A stretch of 64,000 nt of DNA from Palsa-892 sp035556215 (GTDB lineage: Bacteria > Pseudomonadota > Alphaproteobacteria > Rhizobiales > Xanthobacteraceae). The stretch lies in NCBI GenBank assembly GCA_035556215.1, contig DATMFI010000026.1, positions 160,218 through 224,217 on the forward strand, in the 5' to 3' direction. Below are positions 1-7,745 of the stretch, piece after piece. Made by a program: the position numbers and the translations under genes. Within the stretch, counting starts at the first letter, position 1; each line of letters starts with the position of its first letter. The notes beneath the pieces were generated by a model. It ran no database searches, had not been told where the DNA came from, and saw nothing but the letters and a program-made list of their open reading frames with translations.

Positions 1-339
1 GGCCCTGGCTTCCGGATGCCACGGTGTTTGTGTTTTGTAATAGGCGAAGTGTAGCACCGCCGGCTTGTCGCCGACTTCGATGCGAATATTGCCCGCATAG
101 GGCGTGCCGCGGTGAAGAAAGCGGAAGTAATAGTAATTCTCGGTCGGATAGACGGTGACGCGCTCGGGAAGCGCATTGAGCACGAAAGCAAAGACCTTCA
201 GCGGATCGCCGACATCCAGCGCGTCCATGCGCGTCACGTCCTGCATGTCCGCTTCGAGCGTTTGCAGTTTCGGCGCATTATCTTGCGCGTGCGCGGCGAG
301 CGGCACGGCAGCGATCAGCCACAGCAGGAGACGCCACAT
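1..339 (-). CDS. Hypothetical exported protein, C-terminus beyond the window
   Basis: An uninterrupted minus-strand frame begins at ATG (337-339) and runs off the left edge, so 113 residues are visible. The N-terminus (MWRLLLWLIAAVPLAAHAQ) is a classic signal peptide with an AHA-Q type cleavage site, so the product is probably periplasmic. The mature part has DVTRMDALDVGDPLKVF followed by the aromatic YPTENYYYFRF. I do not recognise a named family. The next gene is transcribed divergently, leaving about 100 bp for both promoters. Function unknown; the frame, the signal peptide and codon usage like the neighbours make it a real gene. Confidence 0.7.
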   Translation of the reverse strand, partial: MWRLLLWLIAAVPLAAHAQDNAPKLQTLEADMQDVTRMDALDVGDPLKVFAFVLNALPERVTVYPTENYYYFRFLHRGTPYAGNIRIEVGDKPAVLHFAYYKTQTPWHPEARA

Positions 340-436
340 CGTTGTTGGTCCTTTTGCCGTGGCATGATGGCGAAGCAGCGAACGGAAGCAAGTGGCGCTA
401 CTTTCGGGCCGAAGCGAAGGCGGTTACGCTCGGGCT

Positions 437-850
437 ATGAACAGGATCGATTGGCAGAAGCTCGAAGCGCCGTCGCTCGAGGAATTCGAGCGGCTCGCGG
501 AGGAAGCCTATGCGGGGCTGCCGGAGAAATTCCGGGCGATGTGCGGCGGCGTCGTGATCCGCATCGAGGATTTCCCGTCGCAGGACGTGCTGCGGGAAAT
601 GAAGGCCGGCGAGTTCGACCTTCTCGGCCTTTTCACCGGCGTCGGGCTCGCACAGGGCGGCGACGGGCCGATGACCGGGCAACTCCCCAATAGCGTGCAT
701 CTCTACCGGCGGGCGATCCTCGATTACTGGGCCGAGCACCGGGAGACGCTTGGCGATATCGTAACGCACGTGCTGGTGCACGAAATCGGCCATCATTTCG
801 GGCTCTCCGACGAGGATATGGAACGGATCGAGGCCTCGGCGGCGCCTTGA
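437..850 (+). CDS. Zincin-like metallopeptidase family protein
   Basis: A 137-residue protein of the small zincin-like family (Pfam Zincin_1 type). The zinc-binding HExxH motif is HEIGH at about residues 115-119, followed by HFGLSDEDME, which matches the family's conserved end. The start at ATG 437 was preferred over an upstream in-frame start at 392 because homologues begin near MNRIDWQKL and the upstream stretch is low in conserved character. There is no signal peptide or membrane segment, so it is probably cytoplasmic. The substrate is unknown for the family. It lies 114 bp upstream of leuD on the same strand and may be transcribed separately. Confidence 0.8.
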   Translation: MNRIDWQKLEAPSLEEFERLAEEAYAGLPEKFRAMCGGVVIRIEDFPSQDVLREMKAGEFDLLGLFTGVGLAQGGDGPMTGQLPNSVHLYRRAILDYWAEHRETLGDIVTHVLVHEIGHHFGLSDEDMERIEASAAP

Positions 851-858
851 ATCGGGGC

Positions 859-897
859 CTTTTGCAGGGCGCTTTTTGCAGGCGATTTTTGCATGGC
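859..897. repeat. Three imperfect 13-bp tandem repeats upstream of leuD
   Basis: Units of the form CTTTTTGCAGGCG are repeated three times with one or two differences each (859-871, 872-884, 885-897). They fill the spacer between the metallopeptidase stop and the leuD ribosome binding site. Function unknown. Similar short-period repeats of different sequence occur at other spacers in this window. Confidence 0.6.
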
Positions 898-964
898 TCC
901 TGCGCGGGCTTCGGTTTGAAAATGCCGGAACGAGCGGCTACAAAACCGCCTCGCGAGGACAGAT

Positions 965-1570
965 ATGGAAAAATTCACGGTTCTGGACGGCGTTGCGGCG
1001 CCGCTCAAGCAGATCAACGTCGATACCGACAAGATCATTCCGAAGCAGTACCTGAAGACGATCAAACGCACCGGGCTCGGCAAGGGCCTGTTCGCCGAGA
1101 TGCGGTACAAGGACGATGGCAGCGAAAACCCGGACTTCGTGCTGAACAAGCCGGCTTATCGCAACGCCAAGATCCTCGTCGCCGGCGATAATTTCGGCTG
1201 CGGTTCTTCGCGCGAGCACGCGCCGTGGGCGCTGCTCGATTTCGGCATCCGCTGCGTCATCTCGACGTCCTTCGCCGATATTTTCTACAATAACTGTTTC
1301 CAGAACGGCATTCTGCCGATCAAGGTCTCGCCGGAAGACCTCGACAAGCTGATGGACGACGCCGAGCGCGGCGCCAATGCACGCCTCAGCGTCGATCTCG
1401 CCAAGCAGGAAATCACCGGGCCGGACGGCGGCACCATCAAGTTCGACATCGATCCGTTCCGCAAGCATTGCCTGCTGAACGGCCTCGACGACATCGGCCT
1501 GACGATGGAAAAGGCGCCGAAAATCCAAACCTACGAAAAGCAACTCGCCGAAAAGCGTCCCTGGGCTTAA
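965..1570 (+). CDS. leuD: 3-isopropylmalate dehydratase small subunit
   Basis: LeuD pairs with the large [4Fe-4S] subunit LeuC, which is not in this window, to isomerise 2-isopropylmalate to 3-isopropylmalate in leucine biosynthesis. The 201-residue length is normal. Diagnostic motifs are the N-terminal NVDTDKIIPKQYLK and the swivel-domain signature GDNFGCGSSREHAPWAL near residues 72-88. The ATG at 965 has a GAGGA Shine-Dalgarno six bases upstream. It is followed after 4 bp by leuB, so the two are almost certainly co-transcribed. Cytoplasmic. Confidence 0.96.
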   Translation: MEKFTVLDGVAAPLKQINVDTDKIIPKQYLKTIKRTGLGKGLFAEMRYKDDGSENPDFVLNKPAYRNAKILVAGDNFGCGSSREHAPWALLDFGIRCVISTSFADIFYNNCFQNGILPIKVSPEDLDKLMDDAERGANARLSVDLAKQEITGPDGGTIKFDIDPFRKHCLLNGLDDIGLTMEKAPKIQTYEKQLAEKRPWA

Positions 1571-1574
1571 TCAT

Positions 1575-2687
1575 ATGACCACGATCAATCTTCTTCTCCT
1601 TCCCGGCGACGGGATCGGCCCCGAAGTCATGGCCGAAACCAAGCGCGTCATCGAATTTTTCGACAAGCAGGGCGCGGCGAAATTCAATATCGAGGAAGAC
1701 CTCGTCGGCGGCGCGGCTTACGACGCGCACAAAAAGGCGATCTCCGAAGACGCGATGAAGAAGGCGCTCGCGGCCGATGCCATTCTGCTCGGCGCGGTCG
1801 GCGGCCCGAAATGGGCGAGCGTGCCTTACGACGCGCGGCCCGAAGCGGGCCTGTTGCGGCTGCGCAAGGATTTGCAGCTGTTCGCCAATCTGCGCCCGGC
1901 GATCTGCTATCCGGCGCTGGCGGATGATTCTTCGCTCAAGCGCGAGCTCGTCGAAGGCCTCGACATCGTCATCGTGCGCGAGCTGACGGGCGGCGTCTAT
2001 TTCGGCGAGCCGAAGACGATCACCGATCTTGGCAACGGCCAGAAGCGGGCCGTCGATACGCAGGTTTACGACACCTACGAAATCGAGCGCATCGCGCGCG
2101 TCGCCTTCGATCTTGCGAGAAAGCGCGGCAACAAGGTCACCTCGTCCGAAAAGAACAACGTGATGAAATCGGGCGTGCTGTGGAAAGAGGTCGTGACGCA
2201 AGTGCACGAGCGCGAATTCAAGGACGTCAAGCTCGAGCACAACCTCGCGGATTCCCTGGGCATGCAGCTCGTGCGCGCGCCCAAGCAGTTCGACGTGATC
2301 GTCACGGATAATCTGTTCGGCGACATTCTTTCCGACGTCGCGGCGATGCTGACCGGATCCCTCGGCATGTTGCCGTCGGCCTCGCTCGGTGAGGTCGATG
2401 CCAAGACCAAGAAGCGCCGCGCGCTCTATGAGCCGGTGCACGGCTCCGCGCCCGACATCGCCGGCAAGGGCCTTGCCAATCCGATCGCGATGATCGGCTC
2501 GCTCGGCATGATGCTGCGCTATTCCTTCGGCATGACCAAAGAAGCCGACATGATCGAAAAGGCGATCGCGGGCGCGCTCGAGCGCGGCCTGCGCACCGCC
2601 GACATCAAGGGCAAGGCGGCGTCGAGCGTCGGCACGCGCGAGATGTCGGACGCGATCCTCGCGGAACTCGAGAAGCTCGCGGCGTAA
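1575..2687 (+). CDS. leuB: 3-isopropylmalate dehydrogenase
   Basis: LeuB oxidatively decarboxylates 3-isopropylmalate to 2-oxoisocaproate using NAD. The 370-residue protein has the beta-decarboxylating dehydrogenase fold: N-terminal LLLPGDGIGPEV, substrate-binding arginines in LLRLRKDLQLFANLRP, and the metal-binding and nucleotide-binding signature VTDNLFGDILSDVAAMLTGS followed by EPVHGSAPDIAGKG. It starts 4 bp after leuD with no obvious Shine-Dalgarno of its own, which suggests translational coupling. Confidence 0.97.
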   Translation: MTTINLLLLPGDGIGPEVMAETKRVIEFFDKQGAAKFNIEEDLVGGAAYDAHKKAISEDAMKKALAADAILLGAVGGPKWASVPYDARPEAGLLRLRKDLQLFANLRPAICYPALADDSSLKRELVEGLDIVIVRELTGGVYFGEPKTITDLGNGQKRAVDTQVYDTYEIERIARVAFDLARKRGNKVTSSEKNNVMKSGVLWKEVVTQVHEREFKDVKLEHNLADSLGMQLVRAPKQFDVIVTDNLFGDILSDVAAMLTGSLGMLPSASLGEVDAKTKKRRALYEPVHGSAPDIAGKGLANPIAMIGSLGMMLRYSFGMTKEADMIEKAIAGALERGLRTADIKGKAASSVGTREMSDAILAELEKLAA

Positions 2688-2725
2688 GCGCCGCGCGCTC
2701 CGCTCCGGCGCGTCGAGGAGGGGCG

Positions 2726-3493
2726 ATGAGCTGGTCGGCAAAGCAATACACGGCCTTCGAGGACGAGCGCACGCGCCCGGTGCGCGACCTCGTTGCGGCC
2801 ATTCCGGCAAGCGAAGCCCGCCGCATGGTCGATATCGGCTGCGGGCCGGGCAATTCGACCGAAGTGCTGATCGCGCGCTTTCCGGAAGGCGAAGTTTCCG
2901 GTTTCGATTCTTCCGCGGACATGATCGCGGCGGCGAAGAAGCGCCTGCCGCAGGTGAAGTTCGATATCGCCGACGTGTCGAACTGGAGCGATCCGGGGCC
3001 GTTCGGCGTCATCCTCGCCAATGCCGTCTTTCAATGGGTGCCGGATCACGCGCGGCTGTTTCCGCGGCTCGTTGCGAAACTCGCGCCGGGCGGCAGCCTC
3101 GCGGTGCAGATGCCGGACAATCTCGGGGAAACCGCGCATCGCCTGATGCGCGAGGTCGCGGCGAACGGGCCATGGGCCGGAAAGCTCGCGCGCGTCGCCG
3201 GTGTGCGCACCAGGATCGAAGGCCCGGCTTGGTACTACGGCCTTCTGAAACCGCTATGCACGCGCGTCGAGGTGTGGCGGACGACCTACTATCACTCGCT
3301 CGCCAATGCCGAGGCGATCGTCGAGTGGTTCAAGGGCAGCGGCCTGCGGCCGTTCCTGGAGCCGCTTGCAGAGAGCGAGCGGAAACAGTTTCTCGCCGAT
3401 TATCTCGCGGCGGTGCGCCGCGAGTTTCCGCCGTTCGATGACGGCAGCGTGCTGCTGCCGTTTCCACGGCAGTTCATCATCGTGACGCGTTAG
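2726..3493 (+). CDS. tam: Trans-aconitate 2-methyltransferase
   Basis: A 255-residue class I SAM-dependent methyltransferase. SAM motif I is VDIGCGPGNS near residues 35-44, followed by the acidic GFDSSADMIAAA and the family-typical NAVFQWVPDH and VQMPDN segments, as in Tam proteins that methylate trans-aconitate, a spontaneous by-product inhibiting aconitase. GAGGAGGGGCG immediately before ATG 2726 is a strong ribosome binding site. It lies 38 bp after leuB and may be in the same transcript. Its stop overlaps the stop of the convergent small exported-protein gene by 4 bp. Confidence 0.88.
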   Translation: MSWSAKQYTAFEDERTRPVRDLVAAIPASEARRMVDIGCGPGNSTEVLIARFPEGEVSGFDSSADMIAAAKKRLPQVKFDIADVSNWSDPGPFGVILANAVFQWVPDHARLFPRLVAKLAPGGSLAVQMPDNLGETAHRLMREVAANGPWAGKLARVAGVRTRIEGPAWYYGLLKPLCTRVEVWRTTYYHSLANAEAIVEWFKGSGLRPFLEPLAESERKQFLADYLAAVRREFPPFDDGSVLLPFPRQFIIVTR

Positions 3494-3804
3494 AAGCCGT
3501 AGCCGGGCAGTTCGAACGGATAGGGCAGCGGATAGCGGAATTCGCGGTTATCCGGGCCGGCCGGGCCATAGGTCGGGAAGCGCGACGTCAGCATGTAGTG
3601 GTAGTCGTGATAGCTCTTCTCGCCGGGGCGCACGGCGGTGCCGGCGTCGAGATAGCTGCGGGGCTTGCGCACCGTGATGCTGAAATGCGACCGGGTTTCG
3701 TAGCGCTTCTTCTTGGCGGGTTTGGCTTCGGCCGGAACGGTGGCGGCGACGGCAAGACCCGCGACAAGACCTGCGACGAGAGCGAGCAACGCTTTGGAAC
3801 GCAT
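3490..3804 (-). CDS. Small hypothetical exported protein
   Basis: A 104-residue protein with a clear signal peptide: basic MRSK, a hydrophobic LLALVAGLVAGLAVAA core and a cleavage site after about PAEA. The mature part is basic (KPAKKKRYETRS) and rich in Pro, Tyr and Phe, ending in YPFELPGYGF. GAGAGGAATTC upstream of ATG 3804 is a good Shine-Dalgarno. No catalytic motif is visible, so a periplasmic or envelope location is all that can be inferred. It is convergent with tam. Confidence 0.75.
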   Translation of the reverse strand: MRSKALLALVAGLVAGLAVAATVPAEAKPAKKKRYETRSHFSITVRKPRSYLDAGTAVRPGEKSYHDYHYMLTSRFPTYGPAGPDNREFRYPLPYPFELPGYGF

Positions 3805-3917
3805 GAATTCCTCTCAAAAGTGGGACGAAGCGCTTTCCGGCATCATACCCTGTACCGGTGACGCGCTACAACGCCGAAAGTTCCTCATGAAGACCGGCCT
3901 CCAGGGTGTCCGGAAGG

Positions 3918-4550
3918 TCAGCGGGCTTTTCTCCTGGCTTTGCCTTTGGCGCTTTTGGCCTTGCCGCCGGCGAGGCGTGCGGCCTTTCGGCTTGCCTTGC
4001 GTTTCGCCTTGAGGCGGCGCTCGCGCGCCAGCTTCGCCTTGCGGCGGCGGCAGCGGGAGCATTTGCAGTTATTTCTGCCGATGACGTTCTTCAGATAATC
4101 CGGGCCGTAATCATAGACGATTTCCTCGCCCGGCTTGATGTCGCGCTTGGCGTTGATGAAGATCTGGTGCCCGCGGATAATCGGCTCGGCATTCGGGTTG
4201 CACGAGTGATTGGCATAGCGGGCGATGTTCTTCCGCGACTTGCCGTCGATCGTCCAGCGGCTGTTGATCTCGAACAGATAGCGGTTGCCGCGATTGCCGG
4301 CGCGCTCGGCCTCCTCGTCGGTGAGGAGCGGGCCGCGATACTGGGCGATGCGGGTGCGTTTCTTGATGAGGCGCGTGGCGAACAGGCCGAGGCCAGTGAC
4401 CGAGCGGCCGATACGGAACGGTTTGCGGGACACTTTTGAAGGTTTCGTTTCAGGGATTTCGCGAGATCGCGTGGTTGACGCGTTTAGCGGATAAAGAACC
4501 GAATCCGGCGGGTCAATCCTCGCAGCGGCCCGCGAACCCGTGGATTTCAT
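3918..4550 (-). CDS. SET-domain protein with basic C-terminal tail
   Basis: A predicted SET-domain lysine methyltransferase. The SET hallmarks are all present: IGRSVTGLGLFATRLIKK at the start, the SAM-binding knot motif NHSCNPN, the YDYGPDYL end motif, and a post-SET-like CKCSRC that could bind zinc. The last ~45 residues are almost wholly Lys, Arg and Ala. The start is uncertain: ATG 4550 has a GGTGAG upstream, while GTG 4433 would remove about 39 unconserved residues and place the SET domain at the N-terminus as in relatives. It is divergent from asd. The substrate in bacteria of this type is unknown; ribosomal or nucleoid proteins are possible. Confidence 0.78.
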   Translation of the reverse strand: MKSTGSRAAARIDPPDSVLYPLNASTTRSREIPETKPSKVSRKPFRIGRSVTGLGLFATRLIKKRTRIAQYRGPLLTDEEAERAGNRGNRYLFEINSRWTIDGKSRKNIARYANHSCNPNAEPIIRGHQIFINAKRDIKPGEEIVYDYGPDYLKNVIGRNNCKCSRCRRRKAKLARERRLKAKRKASRKAARLAGGKAKSAKGKARRKAR

Positions 4551-4647
4551 AGGGCTCACCGCCTGGCGTTGCGGGAAAGGACTTTCTCGCGTAGGAAACC
4601 GCGCAAATTCCCAATCATGCCGCCGCAGGCGGCCGAAGAGACGTGTC

Positions 4648-5685
4648 ATGGGTTACAAGGTCGCAATCGTTGGAGCCACCGGCAATGTTGGCCGGGAGAT
4701 GCTCGAGATCCTCGCCGAGCGCCGCTTTCCGGCCGACGAGGTCGTGCCGCTGGCCTCGCGCCGCTCGCAAGGCGTCGAGGTTTCCTATGGCGACCGCACG
4801 CTGAAAGTGAAGGCGCTCGAGCATTACGATTTCTCCGACACCGACATTTGCCTGATGTCCGCGGGCGGCTCGGTCTCGAAGGAATGGTCGCCCAAGATCG
4901 CGGCGCAAGGCTGCATCGTGATCGATAACTCGTCGGCCTGGCGTTACGATCCGGACGTGCCGCTCGTCGTGCCGGAAGTGAATGCCGATGCCGCCGCCGG
5001 CTACGGCAAGAAGAACATCATCGCCAACCCGAACTGCTCGACGGCGCAGCTCGTCGTCGCGCTCAAGCCGTTGCATGATATTGCCGCGATCAAGCGTGTC
5101 GTCGTTGCGACCTATCAATCGGTGTCGGGTGCCGGCAAGGAGGCGATGGACGAGCTCTTCTCGCAGACGCGCGCGGTCTATGGCGCGGGCGGTTCGGAGG
5201 AGCCGAAGAAGTTCACCAAGCGCATCGCCTTCAACGTCATTCCGCATATCGACGTCTTCATGGAAGACGGCTCGACCAAGGAAGAGTGGAAGATGGTCGA
5301 GGAGACCAAGAAGATTCTCGATCCGAAGATCGACTTGATCGCGACCTGCGCGCGCGTGCCGGTGTTCATCGCGCACTCGGAAGCGGTGCATGTCGAATTC
5401 GAAAAGCCGATCACCGTCGATCAGGCGCGCGAAGCGCTGCGCGCTGCGCCGGGTCTTCTCGTCGTCGACAAGCGCGAGAACGGCGGTTACATCACGCCGT
5501 TTGAAGCAGCCGGCGAGGACGCGACCTACGTCTCGCGCATCCGTATCGACCCGACGGTCAAGAACGGCCTCGCCTTCTGGTGCGTCTCCGACAACTTGCG
5601 CAAGGGCGCGGCGCTCAACGCGATCCAGATCGCGGAGGTGCTGGTGAACCGCAAGCTGATCAAGCCGAAGAAGAAGGCAGCCTGA
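4648..5685 (+). CDS. asd: Aspartate-semialdehyde dehydrogenase
   Basis: Asd reduces aspartyl-4-phosphate to aspartate semialdehyde with NADPH, the branch point to lysine, diaminopimelate, threonine and methionine. The 345-residue protein begins with the dinucleotide-binding VAIVGATGNVGREM. It carries the catalytic cysteine in NPNCST (C130), then YQSVSGAGKEAM and the later VPVFIAHSEAVHVEFE with the acid-base histidine. ATG 4648 was chosen over an upstream in-frame start because the fold begins exactly at MGYKVAIVG. It is followed by a strong terminator and is probably monocistronic. Confidence 0.96.
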   Translation: MGYKVAIVGATGNVGREMLEILAERRFPADEVVPLASRRSQGVEVSYGDRTLKVKALEHYDFSDTDICLMSAGGSVSKEWSPKIAAQGCIVIDNSSAWRYDPDVPLVVPEVNADAAAGYGKKNIIANPNCSTAQLVVALKPLHDIAAIKRVVVATYQSVSGAGKEAMDELFSQTRAVYGAGGSEEPKKFTKRIAFNVIPHIDVFMEDGSTKEEWKMVEETKKILDPKIDLIATCARVPVFIAHSEAVHVEFEKPITVDQAREALRAAPGLLVVDKRENGGYITPFEAAGEDATYVSRIRIDPTVKNGLAFWCVSDNLRKGAALNAIQIAEVLVNRKLIKPKKKAA

Positions 5686-5714
5686 ATCTTACGAAGATCC
5701 GCTATCCGCTAACC

Positions 5715-5746
5715 AATGGCCGGGAAATTTCCCGGCCATTTTGTTT
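5715..5746 (+). terminator. Rho-independent terminator after asd
   Basis: A 26-bp perfect palindrome (5715-5740, arms AATGGCCGGGAAA and its complement) is followed directly by TTGTTT. It lies 29 bp after the asd stop. Confidence 0.8.
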
Positions 5747-5820
5747 CCGGGCCTATCCATGCTTGGCATGCTGCAGATGCGAAGTTAGTTTACGCCGTCA
5801 TCAAGGGGGTTTTGGCCGAC

Positions 5821-6699
5821 ATGCAGCAGACCATCCGCCCGCGCCGCAGCGCGCTTTACATGCCGGGCTCGAATGCACGGGCGCTCGAAAAAGCGCGCAC
5901 GCTGCCGGCCGATGTCATCATCATCGACCTCGAGGACGCGGTGGCGCCGGAAGCGAAACCGGCGGCACGCGAGCAGGCTTGCGCCGCGATCAAGGCGAAG
6001 GGCTTTGGTTCGCGCGAGGTCGTGCTGCGGGTGAACGGGCTCGACACGCCGTGGGCGGCGGACGATCTTGCCGCGGCGGTCGCAGCGGCGCCGGACGCAG
6101 TGCTGATACCGAAAGTCGCCGCGCCCGAGCAGTTGCAGGCGGTCGGCAACAAGATCAGCCGCGCACCGCGTGCCCTTGCGGTGTGGGCGATGATCGAAAC
6201 AGCGCAGGCGATTTTGAATATCTCCGCCGTCGCGGCTTCCGCGAGAGACGCGAGTACGCGGCTCACGACGCTGGTACTCGGCACCAACGATATCGCGAAA
6301 GAAACGCGCGCGCGCTTCGTGCCCGGCCGGCTGCCGTGGCTTACGTCGCTCTCGCAGGTCATTCTTGCGGGCCGTGCATATGGGCTCGATGTGCTCGATG
6401 GGGTGTTTAACGACATCAAGGATATCGAAGGCTTCAGGCGCGAATGCGAAGATGGCCGCGATCTCGGCTTCGACGGCAAGACACTCATTCATCCGACCCA
6501 GCTCGAGCCCTGCAACGTCATTTTCTCGCCTTCGGACGAGGAAGTTGCCGCCGCGCAGCGGATCGTCGATGCTTTCGCGCTGCCGGAAAACAAGGGCAAG
6601 GGCGTCATCGCGCTCGACGGCCGCATGGTCGAGATCATGCATGCCGACATCGCCGCGCGCACCGTCGCGCTTTCTAGGGCGATCAAAGCGAAGGCTTGA
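5821..6699 (+). CDS. CitE-like CoA ester lyase (malyl-CoA lyase/thioesterase family)
   Basis: A 292-residue HpcH/HpaI-type TIM-barrel protein of the citrate lyase beta-subunit family. Motifs in order: LYMPGSN near residue 13, IIDLEDAVAP near 36 (acidic metal-site segment), the CoA-site arginine in VLRVNG, MIETAQAILN, and the late GFDGKTLIHPTQ. Family members cleave or hydrolyse malyl-, methylmalyl- or citramalyl-CoA. The downstream gene, 2 bp away, is a mesaconyl-CoA-hydratase-like MaoC protein, so a role with C4-C5 acyl-CoA esters (ethylmalonyl-CoA pathway or related) is inferred. ATG 5821 chosen; an upstream in-frame start would run through the asd terminator. Confidence 0.85.
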   Translation: MQQTIRPRRSALYMPGSNARALEKARTLPADVIIIDLEDAVAPEAKPAAREQACAAIKAKGFGSREVVLRVNGLDTPWAADDLAAAVAAAPDAVLIPKVAAPEQLQAVGNKISRAPRALAVWAMIETAQAILNISAVAASARDASTRLTTLVLGTNDIAKETRARFVPGRLPWLTSLSQVILAGRAYGLDVLDGVFNDIKDIEGFRRECEDGRDLGFDGKTLIHPTQLEPCNVIFSPSDEEVAAAQRIVDAFALPENKGKGVIALDGRMVEIMHADIAARTVALSRAIKAKA

Positions 6700-6701
6700 A
6701 C

Positions 6702-7745
6702 ATGAGCGGTGGCGGCAACTTCTTCGAGGATTTCAAGCTCGGGCAAATTATCCGCCACGCAACGCCGCGCACGGTGACGGCGGGTGATGTCGCGCTTTAC
6801 ACGGGGTTGTTCGGCCCGCGCTTTGCGGTGCAGTCGGCCGACACCTTCGCCAGGAAAATTGGTTATCCGCGCGCGCCGATCGATGATCTGCTCGTATTCC
6901 ACATCGTATTCGGCAAGACGGTGCCGGATATTTCGCTGAATGCCGTGGCGAATCTCGGTTATGCCGATTGCCGCTTTCTTGCCCCGGTCTATCCCGGCGA
7001 CACGCTCACCGCGACGTCGGAAGTGATCGGCCTTCGCGAAAATTCCAACAAGCAGTCGGGCGTCGTTTACGTTCGCTCGAAAGGCTTTAACCAGAAGGGC
7101 AAGGTTGTTCTCGATTATGTGCGCTGGGTGATGGTGCGAAAGCGCAATACGAACTCGCCCGCGCCGGCGGCAAAAGTGCCGGAACTGCCTTCGCATGTCG
7201 ACGTGAAGGCGCTCGGCGCGGCGGTGCCGAAGCTCAAGCCGAAAGGCTATGATTGCGCGCTCGCCGGTAGCGCGCGGCGCTTCAGGGACTACAAGGCGGG
7301 CGAAAAGATCGACCATCGCGACGGCATGACGGTCGAAGAAGCCGAGCACCAGATCGCGACTCGGCTTTATCAGAATACGGCACGGGTGCATTTCGATCAG
7401 TTCCACGGCGCGCAGGATCGTTTCGGCCGCCGGCTCATTTATGGCGGGCACGTCATTTCGCTGGCGCGGGCGCTATCGTTCAACGGACTCGAGAACGCCT
7501 TCCACATCGCGGCGATCAATGGCGGACGTCATGTCGCCCCGCTGTTCGCGGGGCTGACCGTGTTCGCCTGGACGGAAGTGCTGGAGTGCCGGGAGATTCC
7601 GAAGCGCAAGGATATCGGCGTTTTGCGGTTACGCACGATTGCCACGAAGGATAAGCCGTGCGCGGATTTTCCGCTCAAGAGCGGCGCGGATTACGATCCC
7701 GCGGTCATTCTCGATCTCGATTACTGGGCGGTTATCGCGTGCTAG
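6702..7745 (+). CDS. MaoC-family (double hotdog) dehydratase, mesaconyl-CoA hydratase-like
   Basis: A 347-residue protein with two MaoC/hotdog halves. The N-terminal half includes DVALYTGLFGPRF and a FLAPVYPGDTL segment; the C-terminal half includes RVHFDQF and RLIYGGHVISLARAL. Length and motifs resemble mesaconyl-CoA hydratases of the ethylmalonyl-CoA pathway, which interconvert mesaconyl-CoA and beta-methylmalyl-CoA. It starts 2 bp after the CitE-like gene, so the pair may catalyse successive steps. A TTG at 6696 lies in frame but ATG 6702 is preferred. The 3' end overlaps the convergent esterase gene by 14 bp. The exact substrate is inferred from context. Confidence 0.75.
   Translation: MSGGGNFFEDFKLGQIIRHATPRTVTAGDVALYTGLFGPRFAVQSADTFARKIGYPRAPIDDLLVFHIVFGKTVPDISLNAVANLGYADCRFLAPVYPGDTLTATSEVIGLRENSNKQSGVVYVRSKGFNQKGKVVLDYVRWVMVRKRNTNSPAPAAKVPELPSHVDVKALGAAVPKLKPKGYDCALAGSARRFRDYKAGEKIDHRDGMTVEEAEHQIATRLYQNTARVHFDQFHGAQDRFGRRLIYGGHVISLARALSFNGLENAFHIAAINGGRHVAPLFAGLTVFAWTEVLECREIPKRKDIGVLRLRTIATKDKPCADFPLKSGADYDPAVILDLDYWAVIAC

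Noticed and set aside
853..964. Possible leucine-type leader or riboswitch before leuD
   Set aside because: The spacer is a short tandem repeat; no run of Leu codons in a small frame and no attenuator hairpin with a T-run was found.
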